64,000 nt of DNA from Ancylostoma caninum (taxonomy: Eukaryota > Nematoda > Chromadorea > Rhabditida > Ancylostomatidae): assembly GCA_037903475.1 (NCBI GenBank), contig JBAJFG010000015.1, positions 1,550,001 through 1,614,000 on the forward strand, written 5' to 3'. This document shows, piece by piece, positions 1 to 10,299 of this stretch (position 1 is its first letter; each line of letters starts with the position of its first letter). The notes under the pieces were generated by a model. That model was not told the origin of the DNA, made no database searches, and saw only the letters and a list, made by a program, of their open reading frames with translations. Both the position numbers and the translations under genes were made by a program.

Positions 1-480
1 CAGCGGTATGAGACTACCCACCTTTCCAACGATGCATGCGGGCCTTGATGCTAATAGACACATGGGATGCCGAGTAGTAAAAAGGATGATTGTGTGTGAA
101 GATACGTTTGCACTGGTTTTACACAATGGATACTAGATATCTTCTTAGAATAGGTGGTACTGCTCTTCACACAAAACTAGCAATTGCGGAGCAGATCAGC
201 ATGGATGAGATCCGTGTGTGGCCTGAGAGCTCTCAAGGCTCAGTGCAGCGGTGGTATGCATCGCACTTCCCAAATGCCGCACGTTCTCGTCCAGGCATCT
301 GTCCGAAAACTCTGAGCGATTCTGCAGCCACGGAAGAGATTCCAATTGTACATTTACATGCATAGGAAAAGTGCATCATTATAGACCATTGTGACACTTC
401 CGTGACCAGTATGTAATTATTCAAATTTTCTGGATAACTCCTAACTTCCTCCCATTGCTCTCGAGATTTACAAAGGGTAA
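1..480. other. No gene seen
   Basis: Short open frames only, with no coding pattern, splice structure or family motif that I recognise. Confidence 0.5.
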
Positions 481-524
481 GGACGCACGGACGATAGGTG
501 TGCCAGGGGTGAATAGTGACTGGC

Positions 525-1385
525 CCGTTGGAAAAGCCAGGTTACGGGTTCGCGGATGGAGGAGGGGTCCGACGCGGTCCAGATGTGAGGAAGAATACGG
601 GATCACCGATGGACGATTGGTCTGCTGTGGCCAAAAAGTGGGGGAATGACAGGACACGGTTATGCCGGAGGAATAGGGATCCGCCGTGGCCCAAGTGTGA
701 GGAACACCAGTATTCTGGTTTACCGAAGATGGGATGTGTTCGCTGTGGCCTCAAAACTAAGGGAACTCCAGGATACGGGTTCGTGGATGGAGGAGGGGGT
801 GCGCTGTGGTCTAAAAATGTGGGGAACGCAAAGATACGGTTTTGCTGGTATGGAGAGGTCCGCTGTGCCCCAGGTTCGAGGAACGCCAGAATACGGGTCT
901 GCTGTGGCCAAAACTGGGGAATGACAGGACACGGTTACGCCGATGGATTAGGGGTCCGCTGTGGCCTGGGTGTGAGCAACGGCAGGAGGTGGGTCCACCG
1001 AAGGGGGGGGGGATCTGCTACGGCTTAGTATTGTGGTAAACGCCAGAATACGGGTCCACCTATGATAGGTCTGTTGTGACCAAAAAGTGTGGGAATGGCA
1101 GGACACGGTTATATCGATGGAATAGGGGTCTGCTGTCGCCGAATTGTTAGAAGCTCCAAGATACTGATCTCCCCATGGCACATAGATCTGCTGAGGTCTA
1201 AATGTTAAAGGAGCTCCAGCACACGGTTATTCCGATGGAAAGGTGGCTCAGTTGTTAAGAACACCATCATTCGGACCAGCCGAAGAGGGGATGGGTCTGC
1301 TGTGGTGCGAAAGCTAAGGGAACTCCAGGACACGGGTTCGTAGACGGAGGAAGGGGTGCGCTGTGGTCTAAAATCTGGAAGAAAG
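525..1385. repeat. Decayed tandem repeat, about 58-60 bp period
   Basis: About thirteen diverged units recur here, each with CCAGGATACGGGT-like, GATGGA-GGGGT and GCTGTGGCC-AAAAGTG blocks. The GCTGTGG-like word recurs near 621, 683, 741, 809, 863, 901, 958, 1017, 1071, 1131, 1188, 1289 and 1360. The reverse complement of the 59-bp minisatellite at 42059-43921 aligns along the whole unit (GGAAACGCC, CGGGTCC, AGGGTGCGC, CAAAAGTG), so this looks like an older, inverted member of the same family. The open frames through it (for example 516-1028) come from the repeat and are not a gene. Confidence 0.8.
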
Positions 1386-1793
1386 CATGTGAGTAGTTCC
1401 TCTCAAAGGTGGGTCATAGGTAAGAAATCTTTGAAAATTGCATATATTCGTATTGTGATGTGGCTTACAGCGACATAAAGCTATTGCAATAGCATCGTTG
1501 AACATTGGTTTCCTATAATCCAACTGCTACGGTTTCATCAATTGCCACGACAACAACAAGAAGAATATTGCTGAAAATTTAATTTTCAGCTGGTTTCAAT
1601 TGTTCGCCCACGTTTTTCCGGGTAAAAAAAGGGAATATTGGAAAGGCAGAAATCACATGAGATTCACATCGATTATTATCAATCTCGTACATGAGCATAG
1701 GTGTTATACACTTTTTCTCGTTCCGCTAAAGACTGTTTAAAAAGGGCTTGCATGCTTTCGCTGCATCAAAGTGGTTCCATCCGGCTAGGCACA

Positions 1794-4700
1794 ATGGAGT
1801 TAGCTGTGTTGGTGAGTTCTCTTTTGCCTAACTCGACAACCTGGACTACATAACCTTAGACCTCATCGGTAGTCAACCAGCCAATGGTTCAGCCTCAACC
1901 CTGAAAACCCTGACCCTGAAACCCGTAAGAATAACTGGGCATTCAACGTATTGCTGTTGCAGATCGAAGAAAGTAATTTTGTGGGTATCGTCGTTCTTTC
2001 CTTATTTTCGTCTAAATTTCATTCAGGTTGTTCTTCTTGCAACTCTGCAACTGTACGCCAATACAGCCACTTCTGCTACTGGTGAGGCCGAACATTCTCA
2101 TTATAACATGAATAGAATCTATCTCATCCTCTCCAGAATTCAATTGCTACAACACTCTAATAACTGACGAGTGGCGACAGATGGTTCTGGATCGTCACAA
2201 CGAGCTTCGAAGGAGACTTGCGCAAGGAAACCAGAGAGGAAAAACTGCAAACCTTCCTGCAGGGAATTTAAATAAATTGGTGAGTGAGCTTTCGCAAAGG
2301 ATTTTGGAACGGCAAAGCATTCATGTATTCCAGAACTGGGATTGCCAAATGGAGATGTTGATTGATGAGAAGATAGGCGAATGTAATGCAAAAACTGCCA
2401 CCCCAGCTAATACAGCATATGGAGCGGCAAAAGAGATGTATTTTCACCTGAATCTTTGAGAAACATGTTTTCAAATCCATGTTGACTAAGTTTTCATCTC
2501 TCAAGGATGAGTATCAAGGGATCTGAAAAGTGCGACGCCACAAGCATAACAAAAACGACCTTAAATAAGTGGTGGAAAGACGGTGCCGCAATCCAGGAAG
2601 ACAACAAGGTGGTGGCTGATAATTCATTCTCACAGGTGTGTTGTGTGTGTTCGAAATGATGTGTAAAACATAAGCGGTGATTAATAATTACTAAACGTCT
2701 TTCTATATAAGTACAGATGGCAGTCGGTGCTGCTGACGGATTCGCATGTTCATACAAGAGGTGCGGAGGAAAATTGTTCCTGGTCTGCTTTTATAATAAA
2801 AAGTGAGTATTCGGCATTCACATTCTATAGCCAGGCGCAGTCTGGATGTGCTCCACCACGAGAATGGGTCGGCAAATCTTGCAAAATTACTTCATGAAAA
2901 AAATTGAACTTTTTATGTCTTCTCAATTCTTTGCATTCATTATCATTTCTTAAGTTTATTTTCCGTAGTTTGGGTTTATATTTAATTTTTGGCAACTTTC
3001 CCTGGACATCCCAGCCATCCCACCCCCCCCCCACGCTGTCTTCTCCGTTTGTGTCCATCACTTATGCATTTCTGAGAGCATGGTAGTGCAAGTAACGACG
3101 TCTTTATGCAGGACCCCAGATCCGGCGAACCCGCTGTATGATATCACTGGTGGCAATTGTGGCAGCTGTCCCGTCTCTCCGACTAATCCACCGAACAAGG
3201 TCGGATGTGTAGAATTTCTCTGCCAATATCCTCTTCAACCAGGTGAGGCTTTCTTGGCTTGTAGACGTCGACTTGGCTGTGCTACAAACAGATGACGGTC
3301 GAACCAGGGTTTATAAACTTTTCGATCTGAACAGAACTTTAGTTCCATCGGAAATTTAATTAAGAAATAATTGATTATTGCTTCTCTTTCTATCCAGAAA
3401 AAAATTGAAGGGATGCCGGTTGCTATCAAGATAGTATGCTTACCTTATAGGGGCAAGTTAACACAGTAAGGAAAAGTTTTTGGCTCATGACACTCACTAT
3501 GTAGGCTCTAAAACCTGATTGCCTTCTACCGTAGCAAGCGCGAATTGTAAGAAAAAAAAGATGCGTCAGTAGCTGATCATTAGTCTTCATTTCCGAAGCC
3601 AAAGTACATAGCTGTTCAGAGGAAAACTTTGTTTGAGCAAAAAAGGTAGGGACTCATTCTTCCACAGCTGTTTTATCCATCCATGATTTGAAGAGGCTAA
3701 CAGCATGAGAATTAACATCCAGGACCCCCACAATTCATATTTTTCATTTGAGAGGAATAAGATGTCCACCATCAACAGTTCCATTTTTTGCACTTTCCCA
3801 CTGACCGGCTCCACAGAGACTATCTGGATCCGTCGGATGCCGTCTTTCCCTCTTCGTACGTGCGCCGGTGCGCTTCTCACCCATCTACGGACCCCTTGCT
3901 TAGCATCCGTTTCACTACAGGCACTTAGTAAAGCTGAATCTGAAATGTTTTTTTAGTACAGGGCTTCCCTTAAATATTACGGCATAGATGAAATATTCTC
4001 AGCGCAAACTTATGACAGTGTCCCATTTCAATTTAGTTATTGTCCCACTACAATTAAGTTAATTCAATTTTTGAGACAGTGTCCCACTTCCATTTTCTTG
4101 TCGGTGATATCAATTCATTCTTGGTCTTCCAGCCACGTTGAATCCAGCAATGCAAATCAAATTTCGCAGAAGTGACGAAAACCACGTTTTTGATACTGTT
4201 AAAGTACCTGGTCATCGGAGCCGGTTTGTGGAAAGCTCCTGAATGTACTGGCTTTCCGCCACGGTTGCAGCTTTGGCTAACGAGGGTGTTCCAAAAACAG
4301 CTTCATTTAGGAAGCCAAACGCTGCATTTTAAAGGTCACAGCTGGCCTATACTCGAGTGGTGGGAATAAAGCATTGCCGTGTCCTGTTGATCAGGATTTT
4401 GAGACCATCCAGCAAAACACACAAGATCGCTAAACTCGAGGACCAAGAAAAAGGGTGGTCTAGGAAACAGCCTCACTTAGGAAGCCAAACGCTACATTTT
4501 GAGGCTACAGATGGCCTATACCCAAGTCTATTTACGAGCATCTGTGCCTGTTGTTGTGTATCATTCTAACTCTAGCTTCCATCTCACATACAACTACTAT
4601 TTCTGTCCTGTTTCCAAGTTTTTTTTTCGAAGTCAGACTGGATGAAAATTGGCTACTACAGGAGGTTATGTGGCGTGGCTATAGTTTTTTTTTCATATTT

Positions 4701-7700
4701 CACAAAAACCTATTGTGTGGAAAACCATACACATCACTAGAAGAAGAACTCTTCGAATTCTATGAAATATTGAAAATTCGATGTCCTTCTTCTTGGAGAT
4801 TTTCTGGGTAGATCGAGAAACGCCTTGCTTTCCGTAAATCTTCCTTGGATGAATGGGAGAAACGAACGCAAAAGAATGGCTTCCTAGTGGAGAGATATTT
4901 GGTCAATTGTTGTACAATGAATTATGCCTCCCCTTGTATTTCCATTATTTAATTTTTCTGAATATGTACCTTGCCATGCTCTTTTTTCGGCTACGTTTGT
5001 CTAATGAACATCATCTTTGCTTTCTGTTTTTGATTTTTCTCTCCTGAGAAAGTCGAGGAACCGGCGAGTTATTTAATTACTCCAAGAAATTCTGTGGATA
5101 ACAGCGGAGGCAGCGTTGTCGTTTTTTTTGCGTTCGATCCCATCAGCGCAACCTGGCCATCTTGTTTTAGCGTCGCAACTGCTTCGATCCACACTGCTCA
5201 CTTTTATCACAACTATTGTGTACTAAGGTTCATCTTCCATTGTTGCAGCAAAAATTGACCTCCAAATGTGCGGTGCAAACAACCCGTGCCCAGGCGATTT
5301 CTCAGACGAGTTTAGAAGTACTGCTTTGGACATGCACAACTACTACAGGTGAGCACTTCGGAGAAGGAACACAATAAACAGGAGATCATGTCTCCTTGAA
5401 ATTTTTTTTATACCTCAGACGATTGGCGGCTACAGGATGGGCAAAAACTGGTGACAAGTACGCTAAAACAGCTGCAAAAATGGTGGAACTGGTGGGGTTT
5501 TGAAGGGGATGTTTTGAGGATATTTCCATATGAAGAATCATAGGTTCGAATTGAATTCATAGTGATGTTTAGAAATACGACAAAGATCTTGAAAAGAAAG
5601 CCAATGATTATGTCACCGCCGGTGCAAACTGTCCGACTGCAGCGGAATCTGGAGCAGCAGGCGAAAATTTCTTTAAGACGCAGATGTTTGACACTCCACA
5701 TGTAGAAGCATTCAAGGAGGTATGTTGCTTACCCTACAATGTTGAACTATGTACATGATCATGGACATTTAGGAATCCGAAGTAAACAGCTTAGTAGAAA
5801 AAAAATTCAAGTGAAAAGCTATGTGTAACAAGTGGGCGTATCGCACTTGAAGACAAGTAGCATTTAACTGACATCATCCTCCCTTGACATTAACTTTCTC
5901 TTAAACAATACTATGTCCTTTCTAACAATACTAGTATTACTATGTGTAGAAGCTTCAAGTGACCATCATTTATGCAACGAGTCCACCATAACCGATTATA
6001 TAGGTACTCATGCCCTGATACCCTGTGCGTGAAGTACATGAGACGCCTGGACGCATTTTAATGGAAAATAGACTGGGGAAAAATGGATGCCAGATGACCA
6101 CGTTCAAACTCTCCACGGTTTTGAACGAAAGCTCCACTCGTCGTAGCCACTCCTGCCCGCGAAAACTCGTCTGCAATGCTCAACGTTCAACCTACACATA
6201 CCGCCACATCGCAGGCGTATACGATGTGGATAGGCCTTTACTAAATTTTGAAGGTACTTTCGGGTGTATGTATGTATAGCATTGCAACGGGAAGGAGCAG
6301 TTTGGCAGGACCAGCTGTCAACCAATTGGGTGAATCTACCAACCGCAGAACTACTACCTTCGCTTTTTCCAAGTGCCCACTATCCATATCAGGTGATATT
6401 GAAGGAAATTTCTTTCAGGCCATGAAATATTGGTGGACACCACTCGAAAAAAGCGGTTTTGGCATGAATGAACCTACGTATACAGATGCGATCGAAAACG
6501 GGGATCTTAAATACGCCGCAAATGTGCGTCCATTCACTGCTCTGCTTGGCGGTTTACAACTAACATTAAGATTTCTTCATTTTTCAAGATTCTGCATGAC
6601 GAGAATACTAAAGTTGGATGCGCCGTGAAGACCTGCGCTCCGCAAGGAATACTCGTGATCGACTGCCGTTATGATAGGTGAGTTTTCTTATTTATTCATT
6701 CGAACAAGTTTTCATGGAGAACAGGAGAAATTCGTCCACGCTTGAGACATTATGTTCTTCGAGTTGGTATTTTGAAAGCTAGCACCTTGAAACAAAGCCG
6801 GTATTCGACCGCTATATTCGAAGTGTGAAATTCCTATGAATAAATTGAATAAATTAATTAATGAATTAAAAATAAATTATCTTACCTCGACAACAAAGCT
6901 AGTTGAGAACCTCTAAACCAGATAGGCAGCAATTTTTAGTAGTGTCGCGAGACTGTCACTGAACTTAAAACCGGAACTAACACATTTTTGAGAACACACA
7001 ATATCCCTTGTTATCAAGTTCTTTTTAAGCGCCCTTAAGGATCCTGATTGATGTACCTGTGCCTTAGAGCGCCAAGGAAGCTAAGCTCCGGCCTAGCTCC
7101 TTGTGGGAACCACCTAGACGCCTAGTATTAACGCGTTTTCACCTTCGAATCATGACATCTAGTAGTCATCTTTGCATAGGGTGCATATAGCACAGTGGCA
7201 AGGGACCATTTTTCGCTCACACGGTCGACGGTTCAATTCCGCACCTATCACAGGGAGCCATCCCTCGCTCTCGTGTCCGTAAATTGGTAGGACGACGAGC
7301 TGATTTTTCATGTTGCCCCTCCTCTCAGCCATTCCCTCCCTGTGCAGGTCACATACGCATTCAATGCTTCTGTTTTGAGATGGGGTCAAAAGGGTGGAGC
7401 ATTCCAGAACAGAGATTGATTGACGGGAACCACCTGTCTTTCACTTATACTTCTAACTTTCCAAGGACACGTACGGCGGAGTGGTAAAAGGAGCACTGCG
7501 TATGCACATTGTCAATGGTTCGATCTCGTCCGGGGCAAACTGAACCGTGCATTCTCCTGGGGTCGGGAAATTTGTACCAGAGGAAGCTGGGAGGATAAAG
7601 CGCTGACTTGGTACATACAGTAGCGAGCAAAAAGATTGCAACTTTTGGTTTTTCGTCTGTAACTTTGTTCAAAGCAGAGCATGAGTGCCCAAATTTTTAT

Positions 7701-10234
7701 GGGAGTTGTGAATACTCATGCGCGACAGGAAAAAGTTAGAGCCTGCCCATTCCACTGTTTTTCTGTTCTTTAAGAAAAATTTATTTCGCAGAAGTCGAAA
7801 TCTGTGATTTGGCACCATCGAAAACGTCTGGTGAAATGACGTCTATCGTTGGTATCTGACCACGCTTTGGTTCCTTGATGCAGAATCAACCCGTATACGC
7901 TAGAAAATATGCATCCGTACACCACTGGTTGACATACGCAAAGTCCACTTGAGGTTACTTCAGCAGTGATCCTCTATGAATGTATCTGTCAGCCTTGCTC
8001 CTTCCATCAGCTCTGTTTAGAAGGAAAAGGTACTGCTAACGATTCCACATGTTTGTTTACGAGTATTTGGTTTTAATGCAGTTCATTGCTCTCTCGGAGT
8101 TCTGAAATATTCTTGCTGATTTCAGTGCACTCAATTGTGCACATCACGGAAAATAAGTTTTGGAATTTTTTCTGTCTCTGGGGGCAAGATGTCTCAACGA
8201 TCCCATCAGTGATAATGATGCTACAGGGTTCCTAGAATATTGTCGTGCACACCTGAATACATGCCGCCTTGGATTTGATGAGGTAGGTCTCACAAAGGTG
8301 CAATGAAATATACGAGACACCACCGAAGCGGGATATTGTAATTTGGAACATTGCAAATTGGCTAATTTAGCTTGATTTGGATTAAGTGAACTAAACGAGA
8401 CATTTCTAGAGCAAAAGGCCCCAGATCAACTGAGAAAGTTCGTGTGTGGAGCAAGGGGGCACGTGCACTCGTCTTAGTGACCGGCACTGCTCACTTTGAG
8501 TAGTCCTCTTTCGATAAATCCAAGGCGGCATGTATCCCAGTGTGCACGACAATATTCTAGGAACCCTGTAGCATCTTTATCACTAATGGGATCGTTGAGG
8601 CATCTTGCCCCCAGAGACAGAAAAAATTCCAAAACTTATTTTCCATGATGTGCACAATTGGGTGCACTGAAATCAGCAAGAATATTTCGGAGTTTCGAGA
8701 GAGTAATGAACTGCATTAAAACCGAATACTCGGAACTAAACTTGTGGAAGCGTCAGCAGTACCTTTCCCTTCTCAACAGAGCTGATAGAAGGAACAAGGC
8801 TGACAGATACATTCATAGAGGATCACTGCTGAAGTAACCTCAAGTGGACTTTGCGTATGTCAACCATTGGTGTACGGATGCATATTTTCTAGCGTATACG
8901 GGTTGATTCTGCATCAAGGAACCAAAGCGTGGTCAGATACCAACGATAGACGTCATTTCACGAGACGTTTTCGATGGTGCCAAATCACAGATTTCGACTT
9001 CTGCGAAATAAAATTTTCTTAAAGAACAGAAAAACAGTGGAATGGGCAGGCTCTAACTTTTCCTGTCGCGCATGAGTATTCACAACTCCCATAAAAATTT
9101 GGGCACTCATGCTCTGCTTTGAACAAAGTTACAGACGAAAAACCAAAAGTTGCAATCTTTTTGCTTGCTACTGTATATCGTGGCGTGGCGCATCCCACAA
9201 ACAGAAGCGCCGATCACTTCGCCCTTCAAATCTTTTCATTTTCCTTTTAGTGGGAAACTGACACTCGAGTAGACAATCTTGTCAAACGTAAAAATTATAG
9301 CCCTTGCACTTCTTTTCGAAACTAGTTACACATTCAATTCCACTGCTCAAACCTTGAAGCAAAGCAAGATTATTTTTATTTATTTTAATGCACTCAAAGG
9401 TGCGCCGATGAAAAAAAAACGTACAACGCAAAACAAAACGAAGTTGATGCCTGTACCATTCCCTGTACCATTCCTTTTAATCAACAGCACGCTATCTCTT
9501 CCATTAAGTCGAAATGTCTGCTTGATTGTATATCACCGAGGCAGTGTCCGCACCAAGTTGTTAAAAGTGGCCAGTTTAAGTTCGACAGCACACATTCAGG
9601 AATAAGCGAAAAAGTATAGACCGTTTATGCCAGGCCGAAGCAATGGAGAGATGCCTCCACTCACTCGGTTTGTCGAGAGTAGCCCAAGGGTGCATTTTCG
9701 GAAACTAGGTATTCTCCTCCCTAGCAATGCATCTCTGGGTAGCCTGACTACGGTTTTCCTTAACGACAATGTTTAATTGGTGATTGGTGAGACGAACTTG
9801 CCATCCTCACCCTAGCATTTCTAAAAGGTTACTTCTTCTGTTCTGCTGACATTTGTTGTAGTTCCAGTTGTTTCTCACGTGCACGCACCAGGAGTGAAGA
9901 AATAAATGAGTAGACTTCTGGTGAACCGTTGCATATGCTTGGAATAGAAACTTTCAACACGATCCCAAAAAAATTTGGCAACACGCAAAAAGTAAGTGGG
10001 GGGGGGGGCGGCGGGGGGAACTTTCGCGGCAATCTAGAGCATATTATTGATATCCCATTTTCTTCATTGAAAAACTATGAAACTAACGATTTCATTTGAT
10101 CATGGAATTTCAGGATTCTCACAACTGACGACTCCATCTACACAACTGGGAAAGTGTGCTCCAAATGCAAGAATACCGCCACTCGGGACTGTTCGAATCT
10201 TGGTGGATTGTGCGTGACTCCACCTTCGCCGTGA
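1794..10234 (+). CDS. Secreted double-CAP-domain protein (ASP-1/venom-allergen-like)
   Basis: Thirteen exons: 1794-1811, 2027-2081, 2137-2279, 2334-2437, 2506-2635, 2717-2802, 3112-3242, 5249-5348, 5419-5491, 5573-5719, 6419-6523, 6589-6677, 10114-10234. Phases close exactly to 433 residues. Exons 1-2 give a signal peptide starting MELAVLVVLLATL. The first CAP domain (about residues 25-215) begins FNCYNTLITDEWRQM, has the HNELRRR helix and ends in a Cys-rich ACSYKRCGGKL...PLYDITGGNC stretch. The second (about 225-433) has LDMHNYYRRLA, GENFF, ILHDENTKVGCAV and CSKCKN. CAP proteins are abundant secreted products of parasitic nematodes; the tandem two-domain form is the ASP-1 type. The first domain has lost the usual GENxx glutamate (GAAKEMM) and the HxTQ/W motif (FSQMAVGAADGF), while the second keeps the Glu and a His, so only the second may bind a ligand or metal. 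The start was chosen because the tiny first exon ends TTG|GTGAGT and is the only upstream ATG that gives a leader in phase. Confidence 0.88.
2848..3070 (+). repeat. Dispersed repeat, diverged copy 1
   Basis: Lies in the intron of the CAP gene. It starts GAGAATGGGTCGGCAAAT, continues AT-rich with TTTATTTTCCGT and ends in a C-rich tract (11 Cs) and CCACGCTGTC. It shares this layout with the copies at 13246 and 16295, but is clearly more diverged than those two are from each other. Confidence 0.5.
3243..5248. other. Large CAP-gene intron
   Basis: A 2-kb intron between the two CAP domains. The only structure seen is a direct duplication of about 65 bp (4296-4360 and 4463-4527, shared word TTAGGAAGCCAAACGCT), and GTGTCCCA words near 4018-4086. 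No coding exon is recognised in it. Confidence 0.6.
7168..7265 (+). repeat. tRNA-like sequence (SINE head)
   Basis: Contains A-box-like TATAGCACAGTGGCAAG and B-box-like CGGTTCAATTCCG; a GGTGC / GCACC acceptor-like pairing encloses them. It lies in the last CAP intron and has no obvious complete cloverleaf, so it reads as a tRNA-derived repeat rather than a working tRNA gene. Confidence 0.5.
7470..7545 (+). repeat. Second tRNA-like sequence
   Basis: GGCGGAGTGGTAAAAGG and, 45 bases on, ATGGTTCGATCTCG resemble pol III A and B boxes. With the tRNA-like unit 300 bp upstream it may form one composite SINE that ends where the Tc1-like foldback element begins. Confidence 0.4.
7618..9173. mobile_element. 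Tc1-like foldback element with about 658-bp inverted arms
   Basis: Arms 7618-8276 and 8516-9173 are near-perfect reverse complements around a loop of about 240 bp. The ends read CAGTAGCGAGCAAAAAGA and are flanked by TA on both sides (7616-7617, 9174-9175), the target duplication of Tc1/mariner elements. The terminal bases, with AAAAAGAT followed by CAACTTTTGGTTTTT, resemble the end of C. elegans Tc1 as I remember it. No transposase frame is present, so it is non-autonomous. It lies in the last intron of the CAP gene. Confidence 0.88.
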
Positions 10235-10290
10235 AGCATCGGCATTGTTAATGTCACAGTAGAATAAATTAGTCGCAGCATCCAGTTGCA
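10235..10290 (+). terminator. Probable 3' UTR and poly(A) signal of the CAP gene
   Basis: AATAAA occurs at about 10263-10268, some 30 bases after the TGA stop. A short CAG/CAA-repeat tract follows at about 10338-10366. Confidence 0.6.
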
Positions 10291-10299
10291 GTATTTACA

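Noticed and set aside
516..1028. A 170-residue Gly/Arg/Cys-rich protein
   Set aside because: It runs through a decayed tandem repeat and shows the repeat period.
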